Positions 22,030-34,266 of a stretch of 64,000 bases of DNA are shown here, piece after piece (the stretch's first letter is position 1; every line of letters begins with the position of its first letter). This DNA is from Budorcas taxicolor (Eukaryota > Chordata > Mammalia > Artiodactyla > Bovidae). The notes under the pieces are model-generated. The model worked only from the letters and a program-made list of their open reading frames with translations, ran no database searches and was not told the DNA's origin. The translations under genes were made by a program, and so were the position numbers. The stretch lies in contig NW_026292675.1 in assembly GCF_023091745.1 (NCBI RefSeq), forward strand, positions 124,001 to 188,000. The letters are read 5' to 3'.

Positions 22030-25000
22030 TCCATGGCAACACTGGAGAGGAATCCTCAGGTTCCGGCCCCGACTCCACACAAGGACTGAGGCCCCGGCAT
22101 GGACGGGAGAGGAATCCCGAGAGGTCCCCTAGCAACTCGCATGGCGACTGGCCTTTCCTGAGGCCACCAGAGCGGGTCCCTGAGGTCCCCGTCGTAACTC
22201 GAGAAGACCTGCCGCAACTCGAGAAAATCCAGGAGGTTCTCCCCTCCAGGCGAGATGAGGCCCATTTCCGCTGAGGCGTCTCGAGGCTGATCACACCTCA
22301 CCTCTGGAACTTCGAAAGGGTCCTTCACACCCTTGGTGCAAATCAAGAAGTTCCCCGACCTAGCCGTCTCCACTCGAGAGGAATCACGAGGGTCCCGCCC
22401 ACATCCAGAGGAGCCCCGTTTCCGCCTCGTAGCTCGAGATGAGGGATCCTTTCCCTGCTTCGTCGGGAAAGAGTTCCCGGCGTTCCCGTCGCATCTCAAG
22501 AGGAGGCCCTCTCAACAGGAACGGCGAGAGGAACTCCAGGGTCGTGCCACCATTCCAAGAGTCCCCCAGATGTCTCAGTCCATTCCAGAGGAACCTCTTT
22601 TCCCTTCACCGGCTTGTCTTTCACGCCGAGGATCGACTCCCACCAAGGTGGCACGTGGCACAGCCCTGTGGGAAAGCCTCGTGGGAAAGCCTCGAGGGAC
22701 AGCCTCGAGGGAAAGCCACAGATCCCTTGATCCACGTGACAGGAAGCGTGACACTACTGCAGCAGCTCGGGAGGAAAGCGCACGTGCATGCCCCCACTCG
22801 AGACGAGGCCTGACTCCCCTGGGGAGACTCAGAAGCACCCCAAGATCCATGGCAACACTGGAGAGGAATCCTCAGGTTCCGGCCCCGACTCCACACAAGG
22901 ACTGAGGCCCCGGCATGGACGGGAGAGGAATCCCGAGAGGTCCCCTAGCAACTCGCATGGGGACTGGCCTTTCCTGAGGCCACCAGAGCGGGTCCCTGAG
23001 GTCCCCGTCGTAACTCGAGAAGACCTGCCGCAACTCGAGAAAATCCAGGAGGTTCTCCCCTCCAGGCGAGATGAGGCCCATTTCCGCTGAGGCGTCTCGA
23101 GGCTGATCACACCTCACCTCTGGAACTTCGAAAGGGTCCTTCACACCCTTGGTGCAAATCAAGAAGTTCCCCGACCTAGCCGTCTCCACTCGAGAGGAAT
23201 CACGAGGGTCCCGCCCACATCCAGAGGAGCCCCGTTTCCGCCTCGTAGCTCGAGATGAGGGATCCTTTCCCTGCTTCGTCGGGAAAGAGTTCCCGGCGTT
23301 CCCGTCGCATCTCAAGAGGAGGCCCTCTCAACAGGAACGGCGAGAGGAACTCCAGGGTCGTGCCACCATTCCAAGAGTCCCCCAGATGTCTCAGTCCATT
23401 CCAGAGGAACCTCTTTTCCCTTCACCGGCTCGTCTTTCACGCCGAGGATCGACTCCCACCAAGGTGGCACGTGGCACAGCCCTGTGGGAAAGCCTCGTGG
23501 GAAAGCCTCGAGGGACAGCCTCGAGGGAAAGCCACAGATCCCTTGATCCACGTGACAGGAAGCGTGACACTACTGCTGCAGCTCGGGAGGAAAGCGCACG
23601 TGCATGCCCCCACTCGAGACGAGGCCTGACTCCCCTGGGGAGACTCAGAAGCACCCCAAGATCCATGGCAACACTGGAGAGGAATCCTCAGGTTCCGGCC
23701 CCGACTCCACACAAGGACTGAGGCCCCGGCATGGACGGGAGAGGAATCCCGAGAGGTCCCCTAGCAACTCGCATGGCGACTGGCCTTTCCTGAGGCCACC
23801 AGAGCGGGTCCCTGAGGTCCCCGTCGTAACTCGAGAAGACCTGCCGCAACTCGAGAAAATCCAGGAGGTTCTCCCCTCCAGGCGAGATGAGGCCCATTTC
23901 CGCTGAGGCGTCTCGAGGCTGATCACACCTCACCTCTGGAACTTCGAAAGGGTCCTTCACACCCTTGGTGCAAATCAAGAAGTTCCCCGACCTAGCCGTC
24001 TCCACTCGAGAGGAATCACGAGGGTCCCGCCCACATCCAGAGGAGCCCCGTTTCCGCCTCGTAGCTCGAGATGAGGGATCCTTTCCCTGCTTCGTCGGGA
24101 AAGAGTTCCCGGCGTTCCCGTCGCATCTCAAGAGGAGGCCCTCTCAACAGGAACGGCGAGAGGAACTCCAGGGTCGTGCCACCATTCCAAGAGTCCCCCA
24201 GATGTCTCAGTCCATTCCAGAGGAACCTCTTTTCCCTTCACCGGCTTGTCTTTCACGCCGAGGATCGACTCCCACCAAGGTGGCACGTGGCACAGCCCTG
24301 TGGGAAAGCCTCGTGGGAAAGCCTCGAGGGACAGCCTCGAGGGAAAGCCACAGATCCCTTGATCCACGTGACAGGAAGCGTGACACTACTGCAGCAGCTC
24401 GGGAGGAAAGCGCACGTGCATGCCCCCACTCGAGACGAGGCCTGACTCCCCTGGGGAGACTCAGAAGCACCCCAAGATCCATGGCAACACTGGAGAGGAA
24501 TCCTCAGGTTCCGGCCCCGACTCCACACAAGGACTGAGGCCCCGGCATGGACCGGAGAGGAATCCCGAGAGGTCCCCTAGCAACTCGCATGGGGACTGGC
24601 CTTTCCTGAGGCCACCAGAGCGGGTCCCTGAGGTCCCCGTCGTAACTCGAGAAGACCTGCCGCAACTCGAGAAAATCCAGGAGGTTCTCCCCTCCAGGCG
24701 AGATGAGGCCCATTTCCGCTGAGGCGTCTCGAGGCTGATCACACCTCACCTCTGGAACTTCGAAAGGGTCCTTCACACCCTTGGTGCAAATCAAGAAGTT
24801 CCCCGACCTAGCCGTCTCCACTCGAGAGGAATCACGAGGGTCCCGCCCACATCCAGAGGAGCCCCGTTTCCGCCTCGTAGCTCGAGATGAGGGATCCTTT
24901 CCCTGCTTCGTCGGGAAAGAGTTCCCGGCGTTCCCGTCGCATCTCAAGAGGAGGCCCTCTCAACAGGAACGGCGAGAGGAACTCCAGGGTCGTGCCACCA

Positions 25001-26109
25001 TTCCAAGAGTCCCCCAGATGTCTCAGTCCATTCCAGAGGAACCTCTTTTCCCTTCACCGGCTCGTCTTTCACGCCGAGGATCGACTCCCACCAAGGTGGC
25101 ACGTGGCACAGCCCTGTGGGAAAGCCTCGTGGGAAAGCCTCGAGGGACAGCCTCGAGGGAAAGCCACAGATCCCTTGATCCACGTGACAGGAAGCGTGAC
25201 ACTACTGCTGCAGCTCGGGAGGAAAGCGCACGTGCATGCCCCCACTCGAGACGAGGCCTGACTCCCCTGGGGAGACTCAGAAGCACCCCAAGATCCATGG
25301 CAACACTGGAGAGGAATCCTCAGGTTCCGGCCCCGACTCCACACAAGGACTGAGGCCCCGGCATGGACGGGAGAGGAATCCCGAGAGGTCCCCTAGCAAC
25401 TCGCATGGCGACTGGCCTTTCCTGAGGCCACCAGAGCGGGTCCCTGAGGTCCCCGTCGTAACTCGAGAAGACCTGCCGCAACTCGAGAAAATCCAGGAGG
25501 TTCTCCCCTCCAGGCGAGATGAGGCCCATTTCCGCTGAGGCGTCTCGAGGCTGATCACACCTCACCTCTGGAACTTCGAAAGGGTCCTTCACACCCTTGG
25601 TGCAAATCAAGAAGTTCCCCGACCTAGCCGTCTCCACTCGAGAGGAATCACGAGGGTCCCGCCCACATCCAGAGGAGCCCCGTTTCCGCCTCGTAGCTCG
25701 AGATGAGGGATCCTTTCCCTGCTTCGTCGGGAAAGAGTTCCCGGCGTTCCCGTCGCATCTCAAGAGGAGGCCCTCTCAACAGGAACGGCGAGAGGAACTC
25801 CAGGGTCGTGCCACCATTCCAAGAGTCCCCCAGATGTCTCAGTCCATTCCAGAGGAACCTCTTTTCCCTTCACCGGCTCGTCTTTCACGCCGAGGATCGA
25901 CTCCCACCAAGGTGGCACGTGGCACAGCCCTGTGGGAAAGCCTCGTGGGAAAGCCTCGAGGGACAGCCTCGAGGGAAAGCCACAGATCCCTTGATCCACG
26001 TGACAGGAAGCGTGACACTACTGCTGCAGCTCGGGAGGAAAGCGCACGTGCATGCCCCCACTCGAGACGAGGCCTGACTCCCCTGGGGAGACTCAGAAGC
26101 ACCCCAAGA
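22030..26109 (+). repeat. Satellite block M28-M32 with 1632-bp dimer periodicity
   Basis: M28 (22030) and M30 (23662) share gcatggcgac, ggcttgtc and actgcagcagctc. M32 (25294) shares gcatggcgac only. M29 (22846) and M31 (24478) are consensus-like; M31 has one private change, ggaccggagagg. The alternation gives a duplicated dimer with a partial third copy. The break between shared and unshared variants lies inside M32, so the crossover or conversion tract ended within a monomer. Confidence 0.93.
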
Positions 26110-28557
26110 TCCATGGCAACACTGGAGAGGAATCCTCAGGTTCCGGCCCCGACTCCACACAAGGACTGAGGCCCCGGCATGGACGGGAGAGGAATCCCGA
26201 GAGGTCCCCTAGCAACTCGCATGGGGACTGGCCTTTCCTGAGGCCACCAGAGCGGGTCCCTGAGGTCCCCGTCGTAACTCGAGAAGACCTGCCGCAACTC
26301 GAGAAAATCCAGGAGGTTCTCCCCTCCAGGCGAGATGAGGCCCATTTCCGCTGAGGCGTCTCGAGGCTGATCACACCTCACCTCTGGAACTTCGAAAGGG
26401 TCCTTCACACCCTTGGTGCAAATCAAGAAGTTCCCCGACCTAGCCGTCTCCACTCGAGAGGAATCACGAGGGTCCCGCCCACATCCAGAGGAGCCCCGTT
26501 TCCGCCTCGTAGCTCGAGATGAGGGATCCTTTCCCTGCTTCGTCGGGAAAGAGTTCCCGGCGTTCCCGTCGCATCTCAAGAGGAGGCCCTCTCAACAGGA
26601 ACGGCGAGAGGAACTCCAGGGTCGTGCCACCATTCCAAGAGTCCCCCAGATGTCTCAGTCCATTCCAGAGGAACCTCTTTTCCCTTCACCGGCTCGTCTT
26701 TCACGCCGAGGATCGACTCCCACCAAGGTGGCACGTGGCACAGCCCTGTGGGAAAGCCTCGTGGGAAAGCCTCGAGGGACAGCCTCGAGGGAAAGCCACA
26801 GATCCCTTGATCCACGTGACAGGAAGCGTGACACTACTGCTGCAGCTCGGGAGGAAAGTGCACGTGCATGCCCCCACTCGAGACGAGGCCTGACTCCCCT
26901 GGGGAGACTCAGAAGCACCCCAAGATCCATGGCAACACTGGAGAGGAATCCTCAGGTTCCGGCCCCGACTCCACACAAGGACTGAGGCCCCGGCATGGAC
27001 GGGAGAGGAATCCCGAGAGGTCCCCTAGCAACTCGCATGGGGACTGGCCTTTCCTGAGGCCACCAGAGCGGGTCCCTGAGGTCCCCGTCGTAACTCGAGA
27101 AGACCTGCCGCAACTCGAGAAAATCCAGGAGGTTCTCCCCTCCAGGCGAGATGAGGCCCATTTCCGCTGAGGCGTCTCGTGGCTGATCACACCTCACCTC
27201 TGGAACTTCGAAAGGGTCCTTCACACCCTTGGTGCAAATCAAGAAGTTCCCCGACCTAGCCGTCTCCACTCGAGAGGAATCACGAGGGTCCCGCCCACAT
27301 CCAGAGGAGCCCCGTTTCCGCCTCGTAGCTCGAGATGAGGGATCCTTTCCCTGCTTCGTCGGGAAAGAGTTCCCGGCGTTCCCGTCGCATCTCAAGAGGA
27401 GGCCCTCTCAACAGGAACGGCGAGAGGAACTCCAGGGTCGTGCCACCATTCCAAGAGTCCCCCAGATGTCTCAGTCCATTCCAGAGGAACCTCTTTTCCC
27501 TTCACCGGCTCGTCTTTCACGCCGAGGATCGACTCCCACCAAGGTGGCACGTGGCACAGCCCTGTGGGAAAGCCTCGTGGGAAAGCCTCGAGGGACAGCC
27601 TCGAGGGAAAGCCACAGATCCCTTGATCCACGTGACAGGAAGCGTGACACTACTGCTGCAGCTCGGGAGGAAAGCGCACGTGCATGCCCCCACTCGAGAC
27701 GAGGCCTGACTCCCCTGGGGAGACTCAGAAGCACCCCAAGATCCATGGCAACACTGGAGAGGAATCCTCAGGTTCCGGCCCCGACTCCACACAAGGACTG
27801 AGGCCCCGGCATGGACGGGAGAGGAATCCCGAGAGGTCCCCTAGCAACTCGCATGGGGACTGGCCTTTCCTGAGGCCACCAGAGCGGGTCCCTGAGGTCC
27901 CCGTCGTAACTCGAGAAGACCTGCCGCAACTCGAGAAAATCCAGGAGGTTCTCCCCTCCAGGCGAGATGAGGCCCATTTCCGCTGAGGCGTCTCGAGGCT
28001 GATCACACCTCACCTCTGGAACTTCGAAAGGGTCCTTCACACCCTTGGTGCAAATCAAGAAGTTCCCCGACCTAGCCGTCTCCACTCGAGAGGAATCACG
28101 AGGGTCCCGCCCACATCCAGAGGAGCCCCGTTTCCGCCTCGTAGCTCGAGATGAGGGATCCTTTCCCTGCTTCGTCGGGAAAGAGTTCCCGGCATTCCCG
28201 TCGCATCTCAAGAGGAGGCCCTCTCAACAGGAACGGCGAGAGGAACTCCAGGGTCGTGCCACCATTCCAAGAGTCCCCCAGATGTCTCAGTCCATTCCAG
28301 AGGAACCTCTTTTCCCTTCACCGGCTCGTCTTTCACGCCGAGGATCGACTCCCACCAAGGTGGCACGTGGCACAGCCCTGTGGGAAAGCCTCGTGGGAAA
28401 GCCTCGAGGGACAGCCTCGAGGGAAAGCCACAGATCCCTTGATCCACGTGACAGGAAGCGTGACACTACTGCTGCAGCTCGGGAGGAAAGCGCACGTGCA
28501 TGCCCCCACTCGAGACGAGGCCTGACTCCCCTGGGGAGACTCAGAAGCACCCCAAGA
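26110..28557 (+). repeat. Satellite block M33-M35
   Basis: Three 816-bp near-consensus units. M33 has aaagtgcacg near 26857, M34 has gtctcgtggctg near 27176 (the Y-subfamily variant found often after 48 kb), and M35 has ccggcattccc near 28193. The changes in M33 and M35 are CpG transitions. Confidence 0.93.
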
Positions 28558-31500
28558 TCCATGGCAACACTGGAGAGGAATCCTCAGGTTCCGGCCCCGA
28601 CTCCACACAAGGACTGAGGCCCCGGCATGGACGGGAGAGGAATCCCGAGAGGTCCCCTAGCAACTCGCATGGGGACTGGCCTTTCCTGAGGCCACCAGAG
28701 CGGGTCCCTGAGGTCCCCGTCATAACTCGAGAAGACCTGCCGCAACTCGAGAAAATCCAGGAGGTTCTCCCCTCCAGGCGAGATGAGGCCCATTTCCGCT
28801 GAGGCGTCTCGAGGCTGATCACACCTCACCTCTGGAACTTCGAAAGGGTCCTTCACACCCTTGGTGCAAATCAAGAAGTTCCCCGACCTAGCCGTCTCCA
28901 CTCGAGAGGAATCACGAGGGTCCCGCCCACATCCAGAGGAGCCCCGTTTCCGCCTCGTAGCTCGAGATGAGGGATCCTTTCCCTGCTTCGTCGGGAAAGA
29001 GTTCCCGGCGTTCCCGTCGCATCTCAAGAGGAGGCCCTCTCAACAGGAACGGCGAGAGGAACTCCAGGGTCGTGCCACCATTCCAAGAGTCCCCCAGATG
29101 TCTCAGTCCATTCCAGAGGAAACTCTTTTCCCTTCACCGGCTCGTCTTTCACGCCGAGGATCGACTCCCACCAAGGTGGCACGTGGCACAGCCCTGTGGG
29201 AAAGCCTCGTGGGAAAGCCTCGAGGGACAGCCTCGAGGGAAAGCCACAGATCCCTTGATCCACGTGACAGGAAGCGTGACACTACTGCTGCAGCTCGGGA
29301 CGAAAGCGCACGTGCATGCCCCCACTCGGGACGAGGCCTGACTCCCCTGGGGAGACTCAGAAGCACCCCAAGATCCATGGCAACACTGGAGAGGTATCCT
29401 CAGGTTCCGGCCCCGACTTCACACAAGGACTGAGGCCCCGGCATGGACGGGAGAGGAATCCCGAGAGGTCCCCTAGCAGCTCGCATGGGTACTGGCCTTT
29501 CCTGAGGCCACCAGAGCGGGTCCCTGAGGTCCCGTCGTAACTCGAGAAGACCTGCCGCAACTCGAGAAAATCCAGGAGGTTCTCCCCTCCAGGCGAGATG
29601 AGGCCCATTTCCGCTGAGGCGTCTCGAGGCTGATCACACCTCACCTCTGGAACTTCGAAAGGGTCCTTCACACCCTTGGTGCAAATCAAGAAGTTCCCCG
29701 ACCTAGCCGTCTCCACTCGAGAGGAATCACGAGGGTCCCGCTCACATCCAGAGGAGCCCCGTTTCCGCCTCGTAGCTCGAGATGAGGGATCCTTTCCCTG
29801 CTTCGTCGGGAAAGAGTTCCCGGCATTCCCGTCGCATCTCAAGAGGAGGCCCTCTCAACAGGAACGGCGAGAGGAACTCCAGGGTCGTGCCACCATTCCA
29901 AGAGTCCCCCAGATGTCTCAGTCCATTCCAGAGGAACCTCTTTTCCCTTCACCGGCTCGTCTTTCACGCCGAGGATCGACTCCCACCAAGGTGGCACGTG
30001 GCACAGCCCTGTGGGAAAGCCTCGTGGGAAAGCCTCGAGGGACAGCCTCGAGGGAAAGCCACAGATCCCTTGATCCACGTGACAGGAAGCGTGACACTAT
30101 TGCTGCAGCTCGGGAGGAAAGCGCACGTGCATGCCCCCACTCGAGACGAGGCCTGACTCCCCTGGGGAGACTCAGAAGCACCCCAAGATCCATGGCAACA
30201 CTGGAGAGGAATCCTCAGGTTCCGGCCCCGACTCCACACAAGGACTGAGGCCCCGGCATGGACGGGAGAGGAATCCCGAGAGGTCCCCTAGCAACTCGCA
30301 TGGGGACTGGCCTTTCCTGAGGCCACCAGAGCGGGTCCCTGAGGTCCCCGTCGTAACTCGAGAAGACCTGCCGCAACTCGAGAAAATCCAGGAGGTTCTC
30401 CCCTCCAGGCGAGATGAGGCCCATTTCCGCTGAGGCGTCTCGAGGCTGATCACACCTCACCTCTGGAACTTCGAAAGGGTCCTTCACACCCTTGGTGCAA
30501 ATCAAGAAGTTCCCCGACCTAGCCGTCTCCACTCGAGAGGAATCACGAGGGTCCCGCCCACATCCAGAGGAGCCCCGTTTCCGCCTCGTAGCTCGAGATG
30601 AGGGATCCTTTCCCTGCTTCGTCGGGAAAGAGTTCCCGGCGTTCCCGTCGCATCTCAAGAGGAGGCCCTCTCAACAGGAACGGCGAGAGGAACTCCAGGG
30701 TCGTGCCACCATTCCAAGAGTCCCCCAGATGTCTCAGTCCATTCCAGAGGAACCTCTTTTCCCTTCACCGGCTCGTCTTTCACGCCGAGGATCGACTCCC
30801 ACCAAGGTGGCACGTGGCACAGCCCTGTGGGAAAGCCTCGTGGGAAAGCCTCGAGGGACAGCCTCGAGGGAAAGCCACAGATCCCTTGATCCACGTGACA
30901 GGAAGCGTGACACTACTGCTGCAGCTCGGGAGGAAAGCGCACGTGCATGCCCCCACTCGAGACGAGGCCTGACTCCCCTGGGGAGACTCAGAAGCACCCC
31001 AAGATCCATGGCAACACTGGAGAGGAATCCTCAGGTTCCGGCCCCGACTCCACACAAGGACTGAGGCCCCGGCATGGATGGGAGAGGAATCCCGAGAGGT
31101 CCCCTAGCAACTCGCATGGGGACTGGCCTTTCCTGAGGCCACCAGAGCGGGTCCCTGAGGTCCCCGTCATAACTCGAGAAGACCTGCCGCAACTCGAGAA
31201 AATCCAGGAGGTTCTCCCCTCCAGGCGAGATGAGGCCCATTTCCGCTGAGGTGTCTCGAGGCTGATCACACCTCACCTCTGGAACTTCGAAAGGGTCCTT
31301 CACACCCTTGGTGCAAATCAAGAAGTTCCCCGACCTAGCCGTCTCCACTCGAGAGGAATCACGAGGGTCCCGCCCACATCCAGAGGAGCCCCGTTTCCGC
31401 CTCGTAGCTCGAGATGAGGGATCCTTTCCCTGCTTCGTCGGGAAAGAGTTCCCGGCGTTCCCGTCGCATCTCAAGAGGAGGCCCTCTCAACAGGAACGGC

Positions 31501-34266
31501 GAGAGGAACTCCAGGGTCGTGCCACCATTCCAAGAGTCCCCCAGATGTCTCAGTCCATTCCAGAGGAACCTCTTTTCCCTTCACCGGCTCGTCTTTCACG
31601 CCGAGGATCGACTCCCACCAAGGTGGCACGTGGCACAGCCCTGTGGGAAAGCCTCGTGGGAAAGCCTCGAGGGACAGCCTCGAGGGAAAGCCACAGATCC
31701 CTTGATCCACGTGACAGGAAGCGTGACACTACTGCTGCAGCTCGGGACGAAAGCGCACGTGCATGCCCCCACTCGGGACGAGGCCTGACTCCCCTGTGGA
31801 GACTCAGAAGCACCCCAAGATCCATGGCAACACTGGAGAGGTATCCTCAGGTTCCGGCCCCGACTTCACACAAGGACTGAGGCCCCGGCATGGACGGGAG
31901 AGGAATCCCGAGAGGTCCCCTAGCAGCTCGCATGGGGACTGGCCTTTCCTGAGGCCACCAGAGCGGGTCCCTGAGGTCCCGTCGTAACTCGAGAAGACCT
32001 GCCGCAACTCGAGAAAATCCAGGAGGTTCTCCCCTCCAGGCGAGATGAGGCCCATTTCCGCTGAGGCGTCTCGAGGCTGATCACACCTCACCTCTGGAAC
32101 TTCGAAAGGGTCCTTCACACCCTTGGTGCAAATCAAGAAGTTCCCCGACCTAGCCGTCTCCACTCGAGAGGAATCACGAGGGTCCCGCCCACATCCAGAG
32201 GAGCCCCGTTTCCGCCTCGTAGCTCGAGATGAGGGATCCTTTCCCTGCTTCGTCGGGAAAGAGTTCCCGGCGTTCCCGTCGCATCTCAAGAGGAGGCCCT
32301 CTCAACAGGAACGGCGAGAGGAACTCCAGGGTCGTGCCACCATTCCAAGAGTCCCCCAGATGTCTCAGTCCATTCCAGAGGAACCTCTTTTCCCTTCACC
32401 GGCTCGTCTTTCACGCCGAGGATCGACTCCCACCAAGGTGGCACGTGGCACAGCCCTGTGGGAAAGCCTCGTGGGAAAGCCTCGAGGGACAGCCTCGAGG
32501 GAAAGCCACAGATCCCTTGATCCACGTGACAGGAAGCGTGACACTACTGCTGCAGCTCGGGACGAAAGCGCACGTGCATGCCCCCACTCGGGACGAGGCC
32601 TGACTCCCCTGGGGAGACTCAGAAGCACCCCAAGATCCATGGCAACACTGGAGAGGTATCCTCAGGTTCCGGCCCCGACTTCACACAAGGACTGAGGCCC
32701 CGGCATGGACGGGAGAGGAATCCCGAGAGGTCCCCTAGCAGCTCGCATGGGGACTGGCCTTTCCTGAGGCCACCAGAGCGGGTCCCTGAGGTCCCGTCGT
32801 AACTCGAGAAGACCTGCCGCAACTCGAGAAAATCCAGGAGGTTCTCCCCTCCAGGCGAGATGAGGCCCATTTCCGCTGAGGCGTCTCGAGGCTGATCACA
32901 CCTCACCTCTGGAACTTCGAAAGGGTCCTTCACACCCTTGGTGCAAATCAAGAAGTTCCCCGACCTAGCCGTCTCCACTCGAGAGGAATCACGAGGGTCC
33001 CGCCCACATCCAGAGGAGCCCCGTTTCCGCCTCGTAGCTCGAGATGAGGGATCCTTTCCCTGCTTCGTCGGGAAAGAGTTCCCGGCGTTCCCGTCGCATC
33101 TCAAGAGGAGGCCCTCTCAACAGGAACGGCGAGAGGAACTCCAGGGTCGTGCCACCATTCCAAGAGTCCCCCAGATGTCTCAGTCCATTCCAGAGGAACC
33201 TCTTTTCCCTTCACCGGCTCGTCTTTCACGCCGAGGATCGACTCCCACCAAGGTGGCACGTGGCACAGCCCTGTGGGAAAGCCTCGTGGGAAAGCCTCGA
33301 GGGACAGCCTCGAGGGAAAGCCACAGATCCCTTGATCCACGTGACAGGAAGCGTGACACTACTGCTGCAGCTCGGGAGGAAAGCGCACGTGCATGCCCCC
33401 ACTCGAGACGAGGCCTGACTCCCCTGGGGAGACTCAGAAGCACCCCAAGATCCATGGCAACACTGGAGAGGAATCCTCAGGTTCCGGCCCCGACTCCACA
33501 CAAGGACTGAGGCCCCGGCATGGACGGGAGAGGAATCCCGAGAGGTCCCCTAGCAACTCGCATGGGGACTGGCCTTTCCTGAGGCCACCAGAGCGGGTCC
33601 CTGAGGTCCCCGTCATAACTCGAGAAGACCTGCCGCAACTCGAGAAAATCCAGGAGGTTCTCCCCTCCAGGCGAGATGAGGCCCATTTCCGCTGAGGCGT
33701 CTCGAGGCTGATCACACCTCACCTCTGGAACTTCGAAAGGGTCCTTCACACCCTTGGTGCAAATCAAGAAGTTCCCCGACCTAGCCGTCTCCACTCGAGA
33801 GGAATCACGAGGGTCCCGCCCACATCCAGAGGAGCCCCGTTTCCGCCTCGTAGCTCGAGATGAGGGATCCTTTCCCTGCTTCGTCGGGAAAGAGTTCCCG
33901 GCGTTCCCGTCGCATCTCAAGAGGAGGCCCTCTCAACAGGAACGGCGAGAGGAACTCCAGGGTCGTGCCACCATTCCAAGAGTCCCCCAGATGTCTCAGT
34001 CCATTCCAGAGGAACCTCTTTTCCCTTCACCGGCTCGTCTTTCACGCCGAGGATCGACTCCCACCAAGGTGGCACGTGGCACAGCCCTGTGGGAAAGCCT
34101 CGTGGGAAAGCCTCGAGGGACAGCCTCGAGGGAAAGCCACAGATCCCTTGATCCACGTGACAGGAAGCGTGACACTACTGCTGCAGCTCGGGAGGAAAGC
34201 GCACGTGCATGCCCCCACTCGAGACGAGGCCTGACTCCCCTGGGGAGACTCAGAAGCACCCCAAGA
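28558..34266 (+). repeat. Satellite block M36-M42 with three copies of haplotype B
   Basis: M36 (28558), M39 (31005) and M42 (33451) carry gtcataac. M36, M39 and M40 end with gctcgggacg and cccactcggg. M37 (29374), M40 (31821) and M41 (32636) begin with aggtatcc, acttcacac and agcagctcg and are 815 bp owing to the same c deletion (about 29532, 31980 and 32794). M38 (30189) is consensus-like. The arrangement fits a three-monomer duplication (M36-M38/M39-M41) with extra duplication of the B unit. Private changes: M36 gaaactcttt; M37 gggtactgg and ctattgctg; M39 ggatgggag and cccctgtgg. Confidence 0.93.
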
